A stretch of DNA of 45,038 bases from Verrucomicrobiaceae bacterium (GCA_016795485.1 JAEUHM010000013.1:1-45038); one strand, 5' to 3'. Positions 23,810 to 33,935 are shown, counted from the first letter of the stretch. The notes: generated from the sequence alone by a model not told the origin. Made by a program: numbers and translations.

Positions 23810-26800
23810 CTAAGGTGTAACGGTGAGTGTCATGATGCCGCTGTCCACGGTGGAGCCGGGAGCATGAATGGATGATACCACGCATCGGTAAGCGCCAGCA
23901 TCCATCGCAGACAGATTCTTGATCACCAAAACTCTCCCGGAGGAACCACTGATGCGTCCCGGCACGTCTGTCACGGGATTGGCTCCGTTGAACCAAGCAT
24001 AAGATAGGCCGCTTCCAGCAGTAACTGCGCTGATCGTGGCCGTGGAGCCGGCGGCCTTCGTAATGGCTTTGGGTGTGGAGTCCACCAATCCGAGTTGCAC
24101 GGTGTTGCTGATCACTGTGTCGCGTCCATTCTTTAGTTTCACAAGATAGCTGCCCGCATCCGTCAGTTTCACGTTAGACAGAGTCAGTGTGCCGGATGTC
24201 TTTCCAGGCAAAGCGGTGGATCCCTTGTACCACTGAAAGGTAGGGATGATCTCTCCCATGCTGGTCGAAGAAAAAGTCGCCGTGCCACCTGTTGGAAGTA
24301 GTAACGACGATGGCTGAGAGCCGAACTCGGGAATCTCACCGATGACAGCGACCAATCCATCTTGCTTGCGTCCAGTCATCGAAAGCTGCCCACGGCCAAC
24401 GAAGTCAACAACCGGCCTGGGCCTATCTTCTTCAATGAAATTGAGTGACGCATACAGTCTGCCGTCAGTGGCATAGATAATGTCTGCTTGATCCGATGCA
24501 GGCATGGCCGCGAGACTTCCAAACACGGGTAAATCCCACTCTGGGGCGAGAGTCATGGCATCTAGGCGCACTACGCGATAGCCAGAAACGCCTGGGAACG
24601 AACGATCCAGCACTTCGAGTTGTCCGGCTGGGTCTGCTATCAGCCAAGCGATGCCATTCGTCGCGTGGAAGGTTACCGACGTGCCACGCCCGTTGGCTGC
24701 AAGTATCCCTGATTCGACGATGCCCGTGATGGGGTTCAACTCGCGCAATACAGCGGTGAGGGGTGAGGTCTGGTGACCAGTGACCCAAGGATTGTTGTCC
24801 GTATCCAAAGCGATACTGAAATACTCGCCATCGGAATCAACGACGTGTGCCCATTGGAAGGCCCCGTTAGCATTGTATTTGACCACGATAGGGCAGGAAG
24901 CTGCTGTATTTGTCAGCACTTCCAAGTCCGCGGTGTCTGCAGATCTCATGACGCGACCGCCCGGCCCGATGCGACCGCAGGCGTAGACAGAACCATCAGC
25001 GGCACACACGAGCCCGTAGATGCGCGAGTCTCCACGGTCTGCTGCCGTGCCATAAAGCTCGCGCATCCATTCCACATCACCATCAGGGTCGATTCTCCCG
25101 ACCAGACCACTCCGGCGGCTTCTGGACGCTGAACCCAATTTCACAGGGTCCACGCCAGATTGAACTTTCCGACTTGGAAAGGAAACGTTCCCTGAAAAGT
25201 CGCCACCGATTCTTAGTTGCTTGTTAGTGTCAATGACAACAGCAAACACATCCGTGACTGCGGTCGTCGTGGTTGGTACTACTCGTCGACCCAGATCCAT
25301 TCCCCATACTTTTGTGCCAGTGGAGCTGTGTTTCGTGACGTGGCCAAAAGTGTCTTGCAAGACTCCCCGGTCCATTCCACCAAAAACACCTCCATCGGCA
25401 TCAGCCGCTAGGTCATGAGCGCCATCACCCTTGCTGGAGATCACCACTGAGGAGGCGGGCAGCCCTGTTATCGGAGAGAGTCTCTTCAATGCATGGCCGC
25501 CAGCGAGCCCGCTTGCCCACAAAGCTGTCTTGGACGTCGTTTGAAGCAAATCCAACCCTTGAACGGCATCCGGAGACGTGGTGCCGAATCGGCTGGTCCA
25601 TAGCCAAGTTTGCTGACCCTTTATCACCAGCGGTGCAGCGTGAGAAACAAGAGCCTCGCCACCAGGAACCGCTACGATGACGCTGTAAGCACCCTGATCT
25701 TCTGGTTGTACGTTTGAGATGGTTAGTGTCGACGCCGTTTCCCCAGGAATGTCCACACCGTCTTTCCGCCATTGATAAGACAGCGGCAGGGTGTTCGCGG
25801 GTCGAGTTGCGGTGACTTTGAAGGTAGCTAGACCATTCAGAGCGATTGTTTGGCCAATCGGATGAGCTGTGATCGTTGGCCCAGGGATAGTTTGGTTGAT
25901 CGAACGAATGCACTTGTTCCCAGTATCGGTAACGAAAAAGATCTCGGATGAGCCGATTTGCCCGCGGCAGATGCCCTTGGGTGTGTTGAACAGAGCCTGC
26001 CGTCCCGATGTCGCGTTCTTGAAGCCTGCAGTGTTCTGTTTTCCTGCAATCGTAGAGACGGCACCTGCGGTAGTAACCTTGCGAATGACGTGATTGCCCG
26101 AGTCGCATACGATTAAGTTGCCTGTTGAATCAAGAACCAATCCCCAGGGTGAGTTGAATCGCGCTTGACTGGTGCTGCTCAACAACTTGTCACGGAAACC
26201 TGAAATGCCTATTTCTCCCGCGAGAGTAGTGACGACACCTGCTGAGGTGATTCTTCGGATGACGTGGTTCCCTGTGTCCGCCACGTAAATGACTTCGGCG
26301 CTTGTGACCGCAAGTGCAGATGGGAAATTGAATCGCGCTGTGGCACCAGTACCGTCTTTGCTACCGGAGACACCAGCTTGGCCCGCAAGCGTAGTGACTT
26401 CACCGGTTTGGACATTAAGTTTGCGTATAGTGTGATTGTTCGTGTCGCAGATGAAGGCCACAACCGGATTGCTCGGGCTTATTGCGATCCCGCGTAATGA
26501 GTCGAACTCCGCTGGATTATCTGCGTTGCCTGCAAATCCCGTGCCTGCGATGATGGTCACAGGAGGATTGGCGTCGTCCGACAGAATCTTTCGCACTTGA
26601 TGGTGAAGGGTGTCGGCAACAAAGATGGAACCCGCAGCGCCAACAACGACGCCTTGAGGTGCCGAGAATCCTGTCGCCAAAGTAGACACTGTTCCGTCTC
26701 CGACGAGGTTCACCATGCGCACTCCCGTGCTGGAAGTATCGACGACGAACAGTCGGCCTGCTGTGTTGACAGAAATCCCCACCGGAGCGGAAAAACGTGC

Positions 26801-26938
26801 AACACTTGGGTTGATGGTGCCATCAGTGATGCTGCCACTTTGGGAGGGATTGCCAGCCACAAGGCCAACCTCATAGACTTGTGCGGTCAGGGCTAAAGGC
26901 AGCGCCAAACAGGCAACTATTAAGCGAAATGGATTCAT
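23810..26938 (-). CDS. Secreted NHL-repeat / Ig-like domain protein
   Basis: The 1042-residue product has a signal peptide (cleavage after LALTA). Residues ~20-350 contain six or so NHL repeats, each with F-x-x-P-x-G-I/V and I/V-x-V-A/C-D-T/S-x-N/H-H-x-I/V-R-K/R, expected to form a beta-propeller. An Ig-like domain (~350-440) with the W-x-K-D-G and D-x-G-x-Y motifs follows, then a ~380-residue region with WTSRFG and further propeller-like strands. Two more Ig-like domains end the protein (~865-1042). NHL propellers bind proteins or glycans in extracellular proteins. It is the last gene of the series with two glycosyltransferases, 68 bases after the GT2 gene, so it may be a glycosylated or exported surface partner. 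Confidence 0.87.
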   Translation of the reverse strand: MNPFRLIVACLALPLALTAQVYEVGLVAGNPSQSGSITDGTINPSVARFSAPVGISVNTAGRLFVVDTSSTGVRMVNLVGDGTVSTLATGFSAPQGVVVGAAGSIFVADTLHHQVRKILSDDANPPVTIIAGTGFAGNADNPAEFDSLRGIAISPSNPVVAFICDTNNHTIRKLNVQTGEVTTLAGQAGVSGSKDGTGATARFNFPSALAVTSAEVIYVADTGNHVIRRITSAGVVTTLAGEIGISGFRDKLLSSTSQARFNSPWGLVLDSTGNLIVCDSGNHVIRKVTTAGAVSTIAGKQNTAGFKNATSGRQALFNTPKGICRGQIGSSEIFFVTDTGNKCIRSINQTIPGPTITAHPIGQTIALNGLATFKVTATRPANTLPLSYQWRKDGVDIPGETASTLTISNVQPEDQGAYSVIVAVPGGEALVSHAAPLVIKGQQTWLWTSRFGTTSPDAVQGLDLLQTTSKTALWASGLAGGHALKRLSPITGLPASSVVISSKGDGAHDLAADADGGVFGGMDRGVLQDTFGHVTKHSSTGTKVWGMDLGRRVVPTTTTAVTDVFAVVIDTNKQLRIGGDFSGNVSFPSRKVQSGVDPVKLGSASRSRRSGLVGRIDPDGDVEWMRELYGTAADRGDSRIYGLVCAADGSVYACGRIGPGGRVMRSADTADLEVLTNTAASCPIVVKYNANGAFQWAHVVDSDGEYFSIALDTDNNPWVTGHQTSPLTAVLRELNPITGIVESGILAANGRGTSVTFHATNGIAWLIADPAGQLEVLDRSFPGVSGYRVVRLDAMTLAPEWDLPVFGSLAAMPASDQADIIYATDGRLYASLNFIEEDRPRPVVDFVGRGQLSMTGRKQDGLVAVIGEIPEFGSQPSSLLLPTGGTATFSSTSMGEIIPTFQWYKGSTALPGKTSGTLTLSNVKLTDAGSYLVKLKNGRDTVISNTVQLGLVDSTPKAITKAAGSTATISAVTAGSGLSYAWFNGANPVTDVPGRISGSSGRVLVIKNLSAMDAGAYRCVVSSIHAPGSTVDSGIMTLTVTP

Positions 26939-27006
26939 TTTGGGGTGAATCGGTAGTGTGCCAGATCACCCAAGTCGTTCAAACTAGAAAAAGACCAGCG
27001 CGAGAC

Positions 27007-28263
27007 CTACTCTCGCTGCCAGAGATCACTGCTGATCGCTCCCAATCGAATGCCAAGCTTAATCCAGGAAGACTCGGCACAGGCCTTCTTCAGCCTGTCG
27101 AGCTTCTCCATCGGGTTTTTGCCATCTTGACGCTGAAGTTTGCTCGTGGTGCCCAACAAACGGCCCAACGCGATCCACTTGGATCCTTGCAAGGCATGTC
27201 TTACCCGCGACAACTCGCTCAAAGCAGTCCGCTCCTCTGTGAGACGCAGTTTGTCCGCACGGAGGGCATCCAATTTGGTGTTAAGAATGGTCGCTGCCAG
27301 AGGGGTGGTGCCATCGTAAGCTCCCGCAAGATCATGGCTGGGTGATGTGTCAAACTCTTGGCCCTGCAAACTTGCTGAGAGTGCCGCAAGCTCGCTTTCT
27401 GAGCTCTGTGCTACGATCTGAGCAAGGGCCACCTGGAACATGCCCGCGTGAAAACTTGAGATGTTTGACCACAGAGCAGCACTGTACTCCCCGAATCGTG
27501 CTCGCATGGCAGCGTCACTTGCTAGTTCTTTAGAGTGGTGGCGATAGAGGTCCAGATGCATCCGAATCATCTCTCGCATGAGTGGCTCGGGACGCGTGGT
27601 GATGGTGTTGCTGCCATGGACGCGGTACTGCATCAACATTTCAGGAGCCAATGCGATCTTGTCCCGCCAAGCTGCTCCGGCCAAAAAGAAGTAATCGTGA
27701 TTGAAGCGATACGGTCTGAAGGGATTGGCCAGCAAATAGTCGGCAGTGGCAAAGACATTGCTCGTGGTAGCTATGAAGTTGGCCATTCCCAGCATTTCTG
27801 CCACGCTCGCATGGGGGAGTTCTTGAACGGTCTGGGAGCCGTAGAACCAGCGGGCTCTTTGCGCGTCCTTCGCCATCACTTTGCCTTCGGAATCGATGAC
27901 CTCAAGACGTCCACTGATGACTTCTTTGCCTGGATTGGCCTTCGCGATTTGCTCGCAGACCTCAAGTCTCCTGGGTAGGAAGCGATCATCCGAGTTCAAG
28001 ATGTTGATCCACTGACAGTCCTTAGCCGCCAAGGCCACAAGCTCATTGATCGTGTTGTGAGCGCCTCGGTTTTCTCGGCCAAAAGACTCCACACCGCGAG
28101 ACTCGTAGCGCTTCACGACTTCGAGGGAGTGGTCTTTGGAGCCATCGTCAATCACCAGCACGCGGTCTGGCTTCCGCGTTTGATTGAGCACGGACTCAAT
28201 CGCCTCGCCCACGTAGTGGGCATGGTTGTAAACGGGAATGATGACCGCGATGCGTCCGTTCAT
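27007..28263 (-). CDS. GT2-family glycosyltransferase
   Basis: GT2 enzymes transfer a sugar from a nucleotide donor to an acceptor with inversion. The 418-residue protein opens with the GT-A fold: strand IAVIIPVYNHAHYV, then IDDGS (38-42) for the donor and N-S-D-D (90-93) for the metal/diphosphate site. The catalytic domain covers ~1-240; the last ~170 residues are helical, rich in Ala, Leu and Lys, and contain two related K-W-I-x-L-G-R/I-x-L-G-x segments (~357 and ~400). Its start lies 4 bases after the stop of the GT4 gene. The sugar and acceptor cannot be told from the sequence. Confidence 0.9.
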   Translation of the reverse strand: MNGRIAVIIPVYNHAHYVGEAIESVLNQTRKPDRVLVIDDGSKDHSLEVVKRYESRGVESFGRENRGAHNTINELVALAAKDCQWINILNSDDRFLPRRLEVCEQIAKANPGKEVISGRLEVIDSEGKVMAKDAQRARWFYGSQTVQELPHASVAEMLGMANFIATTSNVFATADYLLANPFRPYRFNHDYFFLAGAAWRDKIALAPEMLMQYRVHGSNTITTRPEPLMREMIRMHLDLYRHHSKELASDAAMRARFGEYSAALWSNISSFHAGMFQVALAQIVAQSSESELAALSASLQGQEFDTSPSHDLAGAYDGTTPLAATILNTKLDALRADKLRLTEERTALSELSRVRHALQGSKWIALGRLLGTTSKLQRQDGKNPMEKLDRLKKACAESSWIKLGIRLGAISSDLWQRE

Positions 28264-28267
28264 GCTG

Positions 28268-30151
28268 TCAAAGTTTCTTGAGTCGGGAAAGCCAGGCAGA
28301 TTCGACCTTGGCGCGGTCCACCTTGTCCGCAGCTTTCTTGCGCTTCAAGCGGAATGGTCCCAGCTTCAACTCCGAGCGGACGAATGGCAGTCGGAGCTTC
28401 AGTAGATCCTCAGCGGGCTTCTTCAGCATGATCATCAGCTTGTCATCCGACACACTCAGCGCATCAAAGTCATTCAGAATACGGCTCAGGACGCCCCGAG
28501 ATAGAGAAGGTTCTTCTTCGATGGCTGCGGCTACACGCAACTCTGGCTGTAGACGTTTCAGTAACCAGACGGTAAGCACTGAGCGGCTATCCACGGCGTG
28601 AACCACGCGGGTATTTCGTTTGGGCAGAACATCACTGAGGTAAACAGCGGCACGTGCGGCCTGATAAAATGCTACTCCGTCTACCGCATCTCCCAGGTCC
28701 GACCTGACACTTTCTAGTTTAGCACGTGCTTGGGTTCTTCGAAGCCAGATGCTCTCGATCACGCTCGCGTCTGGCAGCAACTCCATGCGCTGTAGTGTTT
28801 TCAGGTGCGGCTTAGAGCCGTTTGAGCATGAACGTAAGGCCAACCAACGCACTCCTTGCTCTGTTGACGGTGTCGATGAATGAAGCTCGGCGCCATCCCA
28901 CTGATCATGAAGGTAAACGATGTTTGAGGCATCACGAAAAGCCGCTTCTGGTGAGCCAATCTCCTCAAACTGCCTACCCAGAACGCCTGCCGTGACGGCA
29001 AATGTGAAGATGTCTTCTGCACGCTTTCGTCCGACAGCGCCCATTTGATGGCGAAGTTCTGCGCTGGAGACGATTTTAGCCATCGCTTCGGCTAGCGCGG
29101 GTTCATCAGCAGGTTCTACGAGGAAACCGGACTCACCTTCAGCCACCATTTCAGGAATGCCGGCCACCGTAGTGCTGACGACGGGCAAATAGCAGGCCAT
29201 AGCCTCAGTGATGACCGTAGGAAGGATGTCTGAAGCTCCTACGGAGTCAAAAATGCTCGGCAGAACGAAGAAATCAGCTTCTGCGAGTTCACGCTTTACC
29301 TCTTCCTGAGACTTAACACCCAAAAGCGTGATCATGTCGGCGACATTCTCTTCCATGATCTTCTTTTCGAGATCGCCGCGCATAGGACCCTCACCCACAA
29401 CACGAACTTGCAACTTGATGCCACGTCTTTTCAGCAGACCACAAGCCCCAATCAGGTGCTGGAAGCCCTTGAACTCAATCAGCCTGCCAACGGAAATAGC
29501 GCGCACCACTTCGTTGTGTTTATGTTGCACAGGATGAAAATCATGGACCTCTATCCCATTGTAGATGCGCATCATTTTATCCGCACTCTCTGGGCAGGTC
29601 TCGCAAAGGAGTCCCTTGGAGTAGTCGCTGACTGCAATCACGAACGAAGCCTCCCTGGCCATCTCCGCTAGCAAATCGTTGCTGCCAAGGTCAAACATGA
29701 AGTCCTGGGCGTGTGCGGTGAAGCTGAAACTAAAACCCAACTTCTTCAAAAACAAAGCTGAGTGCGTGGCCCGATTCGCAAAGTGAACGTGTACGTGCTC
29801 GACCCCGAGCTTTTTGAATAGCCCGGCAAAATACCAGGCATTTTTGGCCCGCGTCCTGGCCTTATAGCTGGTGCCGTAACGTTCATCGTGGTCTTTGATA
29901 AGCGTTCCCAATTGTTGCTCGAACTCAGGGCAGGCGGCGAGAGCGTCCCGCAGTTCGGGTGGTGGCGGATAGTGAATCTCCGCTTTCATGCGGTCGAGCC
30001 GCTCGTGTCGGAATGAGTTTGGAGGCGGATTCAGCGAGGCAATCTCCAAAGCAAAACCCCGCTCTTCGAGCGCCAGCATCTCCGAGTCACAGAATGTCTG
30101 TGAGACGACAGGGTAGCGGGAGAATAGGTAAGCGACTCGCGGTTTACGCAT
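28268..30151 (-). CDS. GT4-family glycosyltransferase with a long C-terminal extension
   Basis: I use the ATG at 30151 (627 residues); a TTG 45 bases upstream would add a segment unlike the family. Residues ~1-410 form a GT-B fold: N-terminal Rossmann start VAYLFSRYPVVSQTF, His in the HVHFANRAT segment, SVGRLIEFKGF donor-domain start at ~220, and the retaining E-x7-E region T-E-A-M-A-C-Y-L-P-V-V-S followed by IPEMV and G-E-S-G-F-L. The last ~220 residues are a separate domain I do not recognise; a tail of this length is unusual for GT4 enzymes. It lies next to the ABC-2 permease and GT2 genes on the same strand. Confidence 0.9.
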   Translation of the reverse strand: MRKPRVAYLFSRYPVVSQTFCDSEMLALEERGFALEIASLNPPPNSFRHERLDRMKAEIHYPPPPELRDALAACPEFEQQLGTLIKDHDERYGTSYKARTRAKNAWYFAGLFKKLGVEHVHVHFANRATHSALFLKKLGFSFSFTAHAQDFMFDLGSNDLLAEMAREASFVIAVSDYSKGLLCETCPESADKMMRIYNGIEVHDFHPVQHKHNEVVRAISVGRLIEFKGFQHLIGACGLLKRRGIKLQVRVVGEGPMRGDLEKKIMEENVADMITLLGVKSQEEVKRELAEADFFVLPSIFDSVGASDILPTVITEAMACYLPVVSTTVAGIPEMVAEGESGFLVEPADEPALAEAMAKIVSSAELRHQMGAVGRKRAEDIFTFAVTAGVLGRQFEEIGSPEAAFRDASNIVYLHDQWDGAELHSSTPSTEQGVRWLALRSCSNGSKPHLKTLQRMELLPDASVIESIWLRRTQARAKLESVRSDLGDAVDGVAFYQAARAAVYLSDVLPKRNTRVVHAVDSRSVLTVWLLKRLQPELRVAAAIEEEPSLSRGVLSRILNDFDALSVSDDKLMIMLKKPAEDLLKLRLPFVRSELKLGPFRLKRKKAADKVDRAKVESAWLSRLKKL

Positions 30152-30217
30152 GAAAGGAACGACCCCGCATCCTGGAGAAAAGCCGCCCTTGGGCAAATGG
30201 GAATGTCATCTGTCTGC

Positions 30218-31018
30218 CTACTGCGTGGCAAACTTAGTCAGCAGGCCTCTGCGGCGCGTGGCTGCCAAGGTGCTTGAAAAGATCCACGCCGAGGCGGCAA
30301 GGAAGATCACATTCAGCACGGATGCCCAAAAGAAGTGATGCATGTTGAATGTACCCGTCTTCATCACCTCTCTCATACCCTCAAAAACGTGCGTTGGAGG
30401 CATTGCGAGCGCGAAATACTGAATCCACTCAGGCTTGATAGAGCCGATTGGATAGAAAACAGCGACGAAGGGTTGAATGAAGAATGGCACTGCCCAAGCA
30501 AGCGACTCAGCGGCTTGGCCCCAGCGCAAAATGAGGGCGGTGGAGATCATTCCGAGAGACCATCCGCAGAGCAGGAGATTGAGGAAAAATGGCAGCAATG
30601 CCCAGCCCATCGTGAACACGTTGAACTGATAGAGCATGAAAGCCACGAGCAACATCATGCTGACCGTGACAAGGATGCGCATGATGCCCACGCCAAAGGT
30701 GGCCACGACGTATTCGGAGGTGCGCACCGGAGCAACGAACACATTGAGCAAGTTCCGCGTCCACACGTCCTCAAGAAACGAAACCGCAACCCCTTGCTGG
30801 GCGCGGAACAGTACGTCCCACAACACGATGCCTCCGAGGAGATAGGCGATCGGGTATGGCAGGCTGTGGCCCGCATTCTCCTGGATGAACAGGGTCAAAT
30901 AGCCCCACACGAGCAGATCGACCATTGGCCAGAACACCAACTCCACAAGTCGCATCGGGGTGCGGGTGTAGAGGAACAGATAGCGCCACACGAGCGCGCT
31001 GACGATTCGGAAGTTCAT
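30218..31018 (-). CDS. ABC-2 type exporter membrane subunit
   Basis: The 266-residue protein has six predicted membrane helices and a short amphipathic start, as in ABC-2 transport permeases. A typical element is an early charged segment (RTPMRLVELVFWP) and the late FYPIGSIKPEWIQYFALAMPPTHVFEGMRE segment. Together with the ATPase encoded 6 bases upstream it should form an exporter. The 266-residue size and the WP-V-x-D-L-L-V-W-G segment resemble glycan or drug exporters of this class. The adjacent glycosyltransferase genes favour a glycan or glycosylated substrate, but this is an inference. Confidence 0.88.
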   Translation of the reverse strand: MNFRIVSALVWRYLFLYTRTPMRLVELVFWPMVDLLVWGYLTLFIQENAGHSLPYPIAYLLGGIVLWDVLFRAQQGVAVSFLEDVWTRNLLNVFVAPVRTSEYVVATFGVGIMRILVTVSMMLLVAFMLYQFNVFTMGWALLPFFLNLLLCGWSLGMISTALILRWGQAAESLAWAVPFFIQPFVAVFYPIGSIKPEWIQYFALAMPPTHVFEGMREVMKTGTFNMHHFFWASVLNVIFLAASAWIFSSTLAATRRRGLLTKFATQ

Positions 31019-31024
31019 GCGTGG

Positions 31025-31774
31025 TTACTCTTCAACCTCCCCGCTGCGGGCGATTTTGATGAACACATCTTCCAAGGAAGCTTGTTCTGATCGATTCACG
31101 ATCTCCTCGGGCGTGCCTTCTGCAACGACACGTCCTTTGTGGAGGAAAATGACGCGATCACAGACCTCCTCGATATCCCGCATGTTGTGCGAGGTGTAGA
31201 GAATCGCGATGTTGTGCTCCTTTTGCATCCGGCGCACGAACTTGCGCACTTTGTCGGCAATATCCGGGTCCAAGCTAGCCGTTGGCTCGTCCAGGAGAAG
31301 GAGATCTGGCTTGTTGAGCAGCGCTTTGCACAGGTTCACTCGCGTGCTCTCGCCAGCAGAGAGTTGTCCTGTAACGCGATCATGCAGATATCCGATCTCA
31401 AGGAGATCGAGCAGTTCCGCAATGCGCTTTTTCGGCTCTGGGACGCCGTAGATTCGGGCGAAGACGCGGAGGTTTTGCCACACTCGCAGGTTTCCGGGCA
31501 GGCTTGTGTAGGCGCTGGAGAAGTTCATCCGGCTGAGCACTTCCACACGGTGCTGCTGGAGTTCTTTGCCAAAAACTTGAATCGTCCCCGCTGTAGGAGT
31601 GGTGAGGCCTAGCAGCATATTCATGGCTGTAGTCTTCCCAGCACCGTTGGCACCCAGCAAGCCGAGGATCTCTCCGCGGTGGAGATTAAAACTGAAGCCG
31701 TCCAGCGCTTTGACCCCGTCGAACTCGCGGGTCAGATTTTGCGCTGTCAGCACGATGGGGGGATCGTCTGGCAT
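31025..31774 (-). CDS. ABC transporter ATP-binding protein
   Basis: The ATG at 31774 gives 249 residues; the frame to 31807 adds 11 non-conserved residues. The nucleotide-binding domain has Walker A G41-A-N-G-A-G-K-T48, signature LSAGE (an LSGGQ variant), Walker B LLLLDEP with the catalytic Glu, and the switch His in TSHNM. The C-terminal ~30 residues resemble those of DrrA/NatA-type ATPases. It pairs with the ABC-2 permease that starts 6 bases after its stop. Confidence 0.93.
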   Translation of the reverse strand: MPDDPPIVLTAQNLTREFDGVKALDGFSFNLHRGEILGLLGANGAGKTTAMNMLLGLTTPTAGTIQVFGKELQQHRVEVLSRMNFSSAYTSLPGNLRVWQNLRVFARIYGVPEPKKRIAELLDLLEIGYLHDRVTGQLSAGESTRVNLCKALLNKPDLLLLDEPTASLDPDIADKVRKFVRRMQKEHNIAILYTSHNMRDIEEVCDRVIFLHKGRVVAEGTPEEIVNRSEQASLEDVFIKIARSGEVEE

Positions 31775-31844
31775 GTAGCGGGGACTTGAAGGGGAGCGCG
31801 GAATCAAGCCTGAGCCACAGATAGAGCAAGCAACAAGTGCCAGC

Positions 31845-33920
31845 TTAGTCGAACCGCTCAGGATCTTTCATTTCCCATGACCAGAGCCGCTTGACCCTGC
31901 CGTCTTTGAGCGATGCATGGTGGCGGAGTTGTCCCAGGGGAGTGAGCCAGCGAGTGATGCTCTTGAAAAAAGCTGCAGCATCGGAGGCTTCACTGCCCGC
32001 AGTGACCAATTGCTTCAAAAGCGGGACATTGAGTCGCCACATCGAGCAGCCTGATTCAATCGCTGGCTGACGACTCCGCATCCTGCCTGCCAAGGATTCT
32101 GCAAGAGTTGATGCGGTGCTTAGCATGAAAACTTCGTCACCGACAGCCACGCAAGGTTGTATCTCTGGCCATGGTGTTGGCACTGGGAGAAGATACACAT
32201 CCAGTCCGCTCATTACTTCTTTGGTTATTTTAGGTGGTTCGGCACCTAACAGCATGGGAAGGGCAGTCTGAAGGGCTTGAATGGCGGGCTCCATCTCTAA
32301 CCAAGCTCGGCTTAGAGCGCGCCGGTCTGTCACAGTCGCTAGCCGAGCCAAGGAGGGCACTGGCAGGCTCTCTTTGCCCGATTCGGTATCTGCTTTGATT
32401 ACCCAAGCACGTTGTGGACCGAAACCTGTGCGCGCCAGTTTCATGGCACTTTCGTAAAACTGCTGGATGGGCGGGAACACCTGCTCTTCAAGCCATGGTT
32501 TGATATTGGCTGGCTGGGAGCTCGCTTGTTTATCGATGTAACTCAGTGCGGATTGCCGCAGCAAGGCCGCCCACGTCTCCAGATATTCCGAGAAGCGCTG
32601 TTGATCGTTGGCAGGAAGATTTCCAGCATAGCCAAACAACACATCAGGCTCATCCAAAGCTGCAGCCAAGGGCAATTCGCTGTGCTGACCTACTGCGTCT
32701 TCGACGATCCCGCCGTGCACTTCAACGTGTAGGCCCTGCTTCCACCATCCGAGCATCGCGGCATGGGCATAGGAATGCTGAAGGAAACGCCGCTCGCTAG
32801 CAAGCAGGGCTTTAAGCTGAGGTTCTAGCCCTTTGTGCAGGCCGCTGAGCGGACTGTCTTTGGTTGCCGAGGCGAGCACGGAGTCCAGGAGCGGGGTGAG
32901 CCATTCTCCTTGGTGAGTGGCCTCCAAGATCATTGCATCCGCCCAGCCGATGAACGTCAGCGGCTTGGCTGCTTGCGGAGTAAGCAGATCCCACTCGGTG
33001 TTGCCGACCAGGGACTGCTCTGGGTCCGTGGCATATTGAAATTGCGGTCTCGTCGAACCGATCACCACCAGCGCGTGCCCAGCAGTATAGCCGTAGGCCA
33101 AGGAAAGTGATTTGGCGCTCAACTTCTCGATCACCGGAGCGAGTTTTTTGCTTTCGGGCAGCTTCCATGCCTGAAGAGCTGCGGCGAGCTTCCCCTCGTG
33201 CAGCGAGAAGCGTCCCCCGTCCGGCAAAGTCACTTCCAGTTTGGGCCCCAGTGCCTCTGCTAGCTTTCTCATTCCAGAGGTAAGGATGCCGTCTAGCCCG
33301 GTCTCGGCATCGGGAGCTCGAAAACCGATGGTGATTTCAGGCACGGAAAGATCCTGAACTTTTAGTAGCAGAGTTTCGAGCTGATCGGTGGTTTTGGGTG
33401 CTGCTTCGTCAGTGGGCAGCCAAAGGCTGGCCAGTTTTTGGTAAAGCTCCAGATTGTTCTCCCTGGCCAGCTCGCTCAATACCGCTAGTAGTTCCACCGT
33501 GCCTGGTCCTGCGGCAATGAAAGCATCATCTGACCAAAAAGCGGGCACTGCGGGTCCCGATTCGCCTTTCCCATCCTTTGTTGGGGCGGGAGTCTTGTCA
33601 TCGAGGTAGGCGGTGACTTCGTTAAAAAAAGTTGTCTGGGAGAGTTGCTCCAGATGACGCTTCATGTTGAGCGTCCCAAAATAGAGCTGGGTCGTGGGCG
33701 GCAGCTTGGCGATAAAGCCTAGCTTGTCGGCCTGGGAAGACATTTTTTGCGGCCCTGCGGGCTTGAGTCCCTCGGATGCGACCGTGGGTATCACCTGGGC
33801 CGTGGCTTGCCCGGAGTCTCCGCTGGGCTTGATTTTGTCACAGCCAACCAAGCCGAAGGCTGCGAGGAGGATCAGCCAATTAGTCCAGTTGGAGCGCTTG
33901 CGGGAGTCACGACCAGCCAT
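31845..33920 (-). CDS. Large lipoprotein of unknown function
   Basis: The 691-residue product has a basic start, a hydrophobic helix and a lipobox LVG-C27, so it should be lipid-anchored at the outer surface of the inner membrane or in the outer membrane. The rest has a mixed alpha/beta pattern with segments such as KLPPTTQLYFGTLNMKRHLE and AHALVVIGSTRP-like strands, which occur in long periplasmic lipoproteins of Verrucomicrobia and Planctomycetes, but I recognise no family. Its start is 15 bases after the stop of the upstream membrane-protein gene, so the two are likely cotranscribed; the ABC genes follow. Confidence 0.82.
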   Translation of the reverse strand: MAGRDSRKRSNWTNWLILLAAFGLVGCDKIKPSGDSGQATAQVIPTVASEGLKPAGPQKMSSQADKLGFIAKLPPTTQLYFGTLNMKRHLEQLSQTTFFNEVTAYLDDKTPAPTKDGKGESGPAVPAFWSDDAFIAAGPGTVELLAVLSELARENNLELYQKLASLWLPTDEAAPKTTDQLETLLLKVQDLSVPEITIGFRAPDAETGLDGILTSGMRKLAEALGPKLEVTLPDGGRFSLHEGKLAAALQAWKLPESKKLAPVIEKLSAKSLSLAYGYTAGHALVVIGSTRPQFQYATDPEQSLVGNTEWDLLTPQAAKPLTFIGWADAMILEATHQGEWLTPLLDSVLASATKDSPLSGLHKGLEPQLKALLASERRFLQHSYAHAAMLGWWKQGLHVEVHGGIVEDAVGQHSELPLAAALDEPDVLFGYAGNLPANDQQRFSEYLETWAALLRQSALSYIDKQASSQPANIKPWLEEQVFPPIQQFYESAMKLARTGFGPQRAWVIKADTESGKESLPVPSLARLATVTDRRALSRAWLEMEPAIQALQTALPMLLGAEPPKITKEVMSGLDVYLLPVPTPWPEIQPCVAVGDEVFMLSTASTLAESLAGRMRSRQPAIESGCSMWRLNVPLLKQLVTAGSEASDAAAFFKSITRWLTPLGQLRHHASLKDGRVKRLWSWEMKDPERFD

Positions 33921-33935
33921 GTTCGCAGCAGAGGC

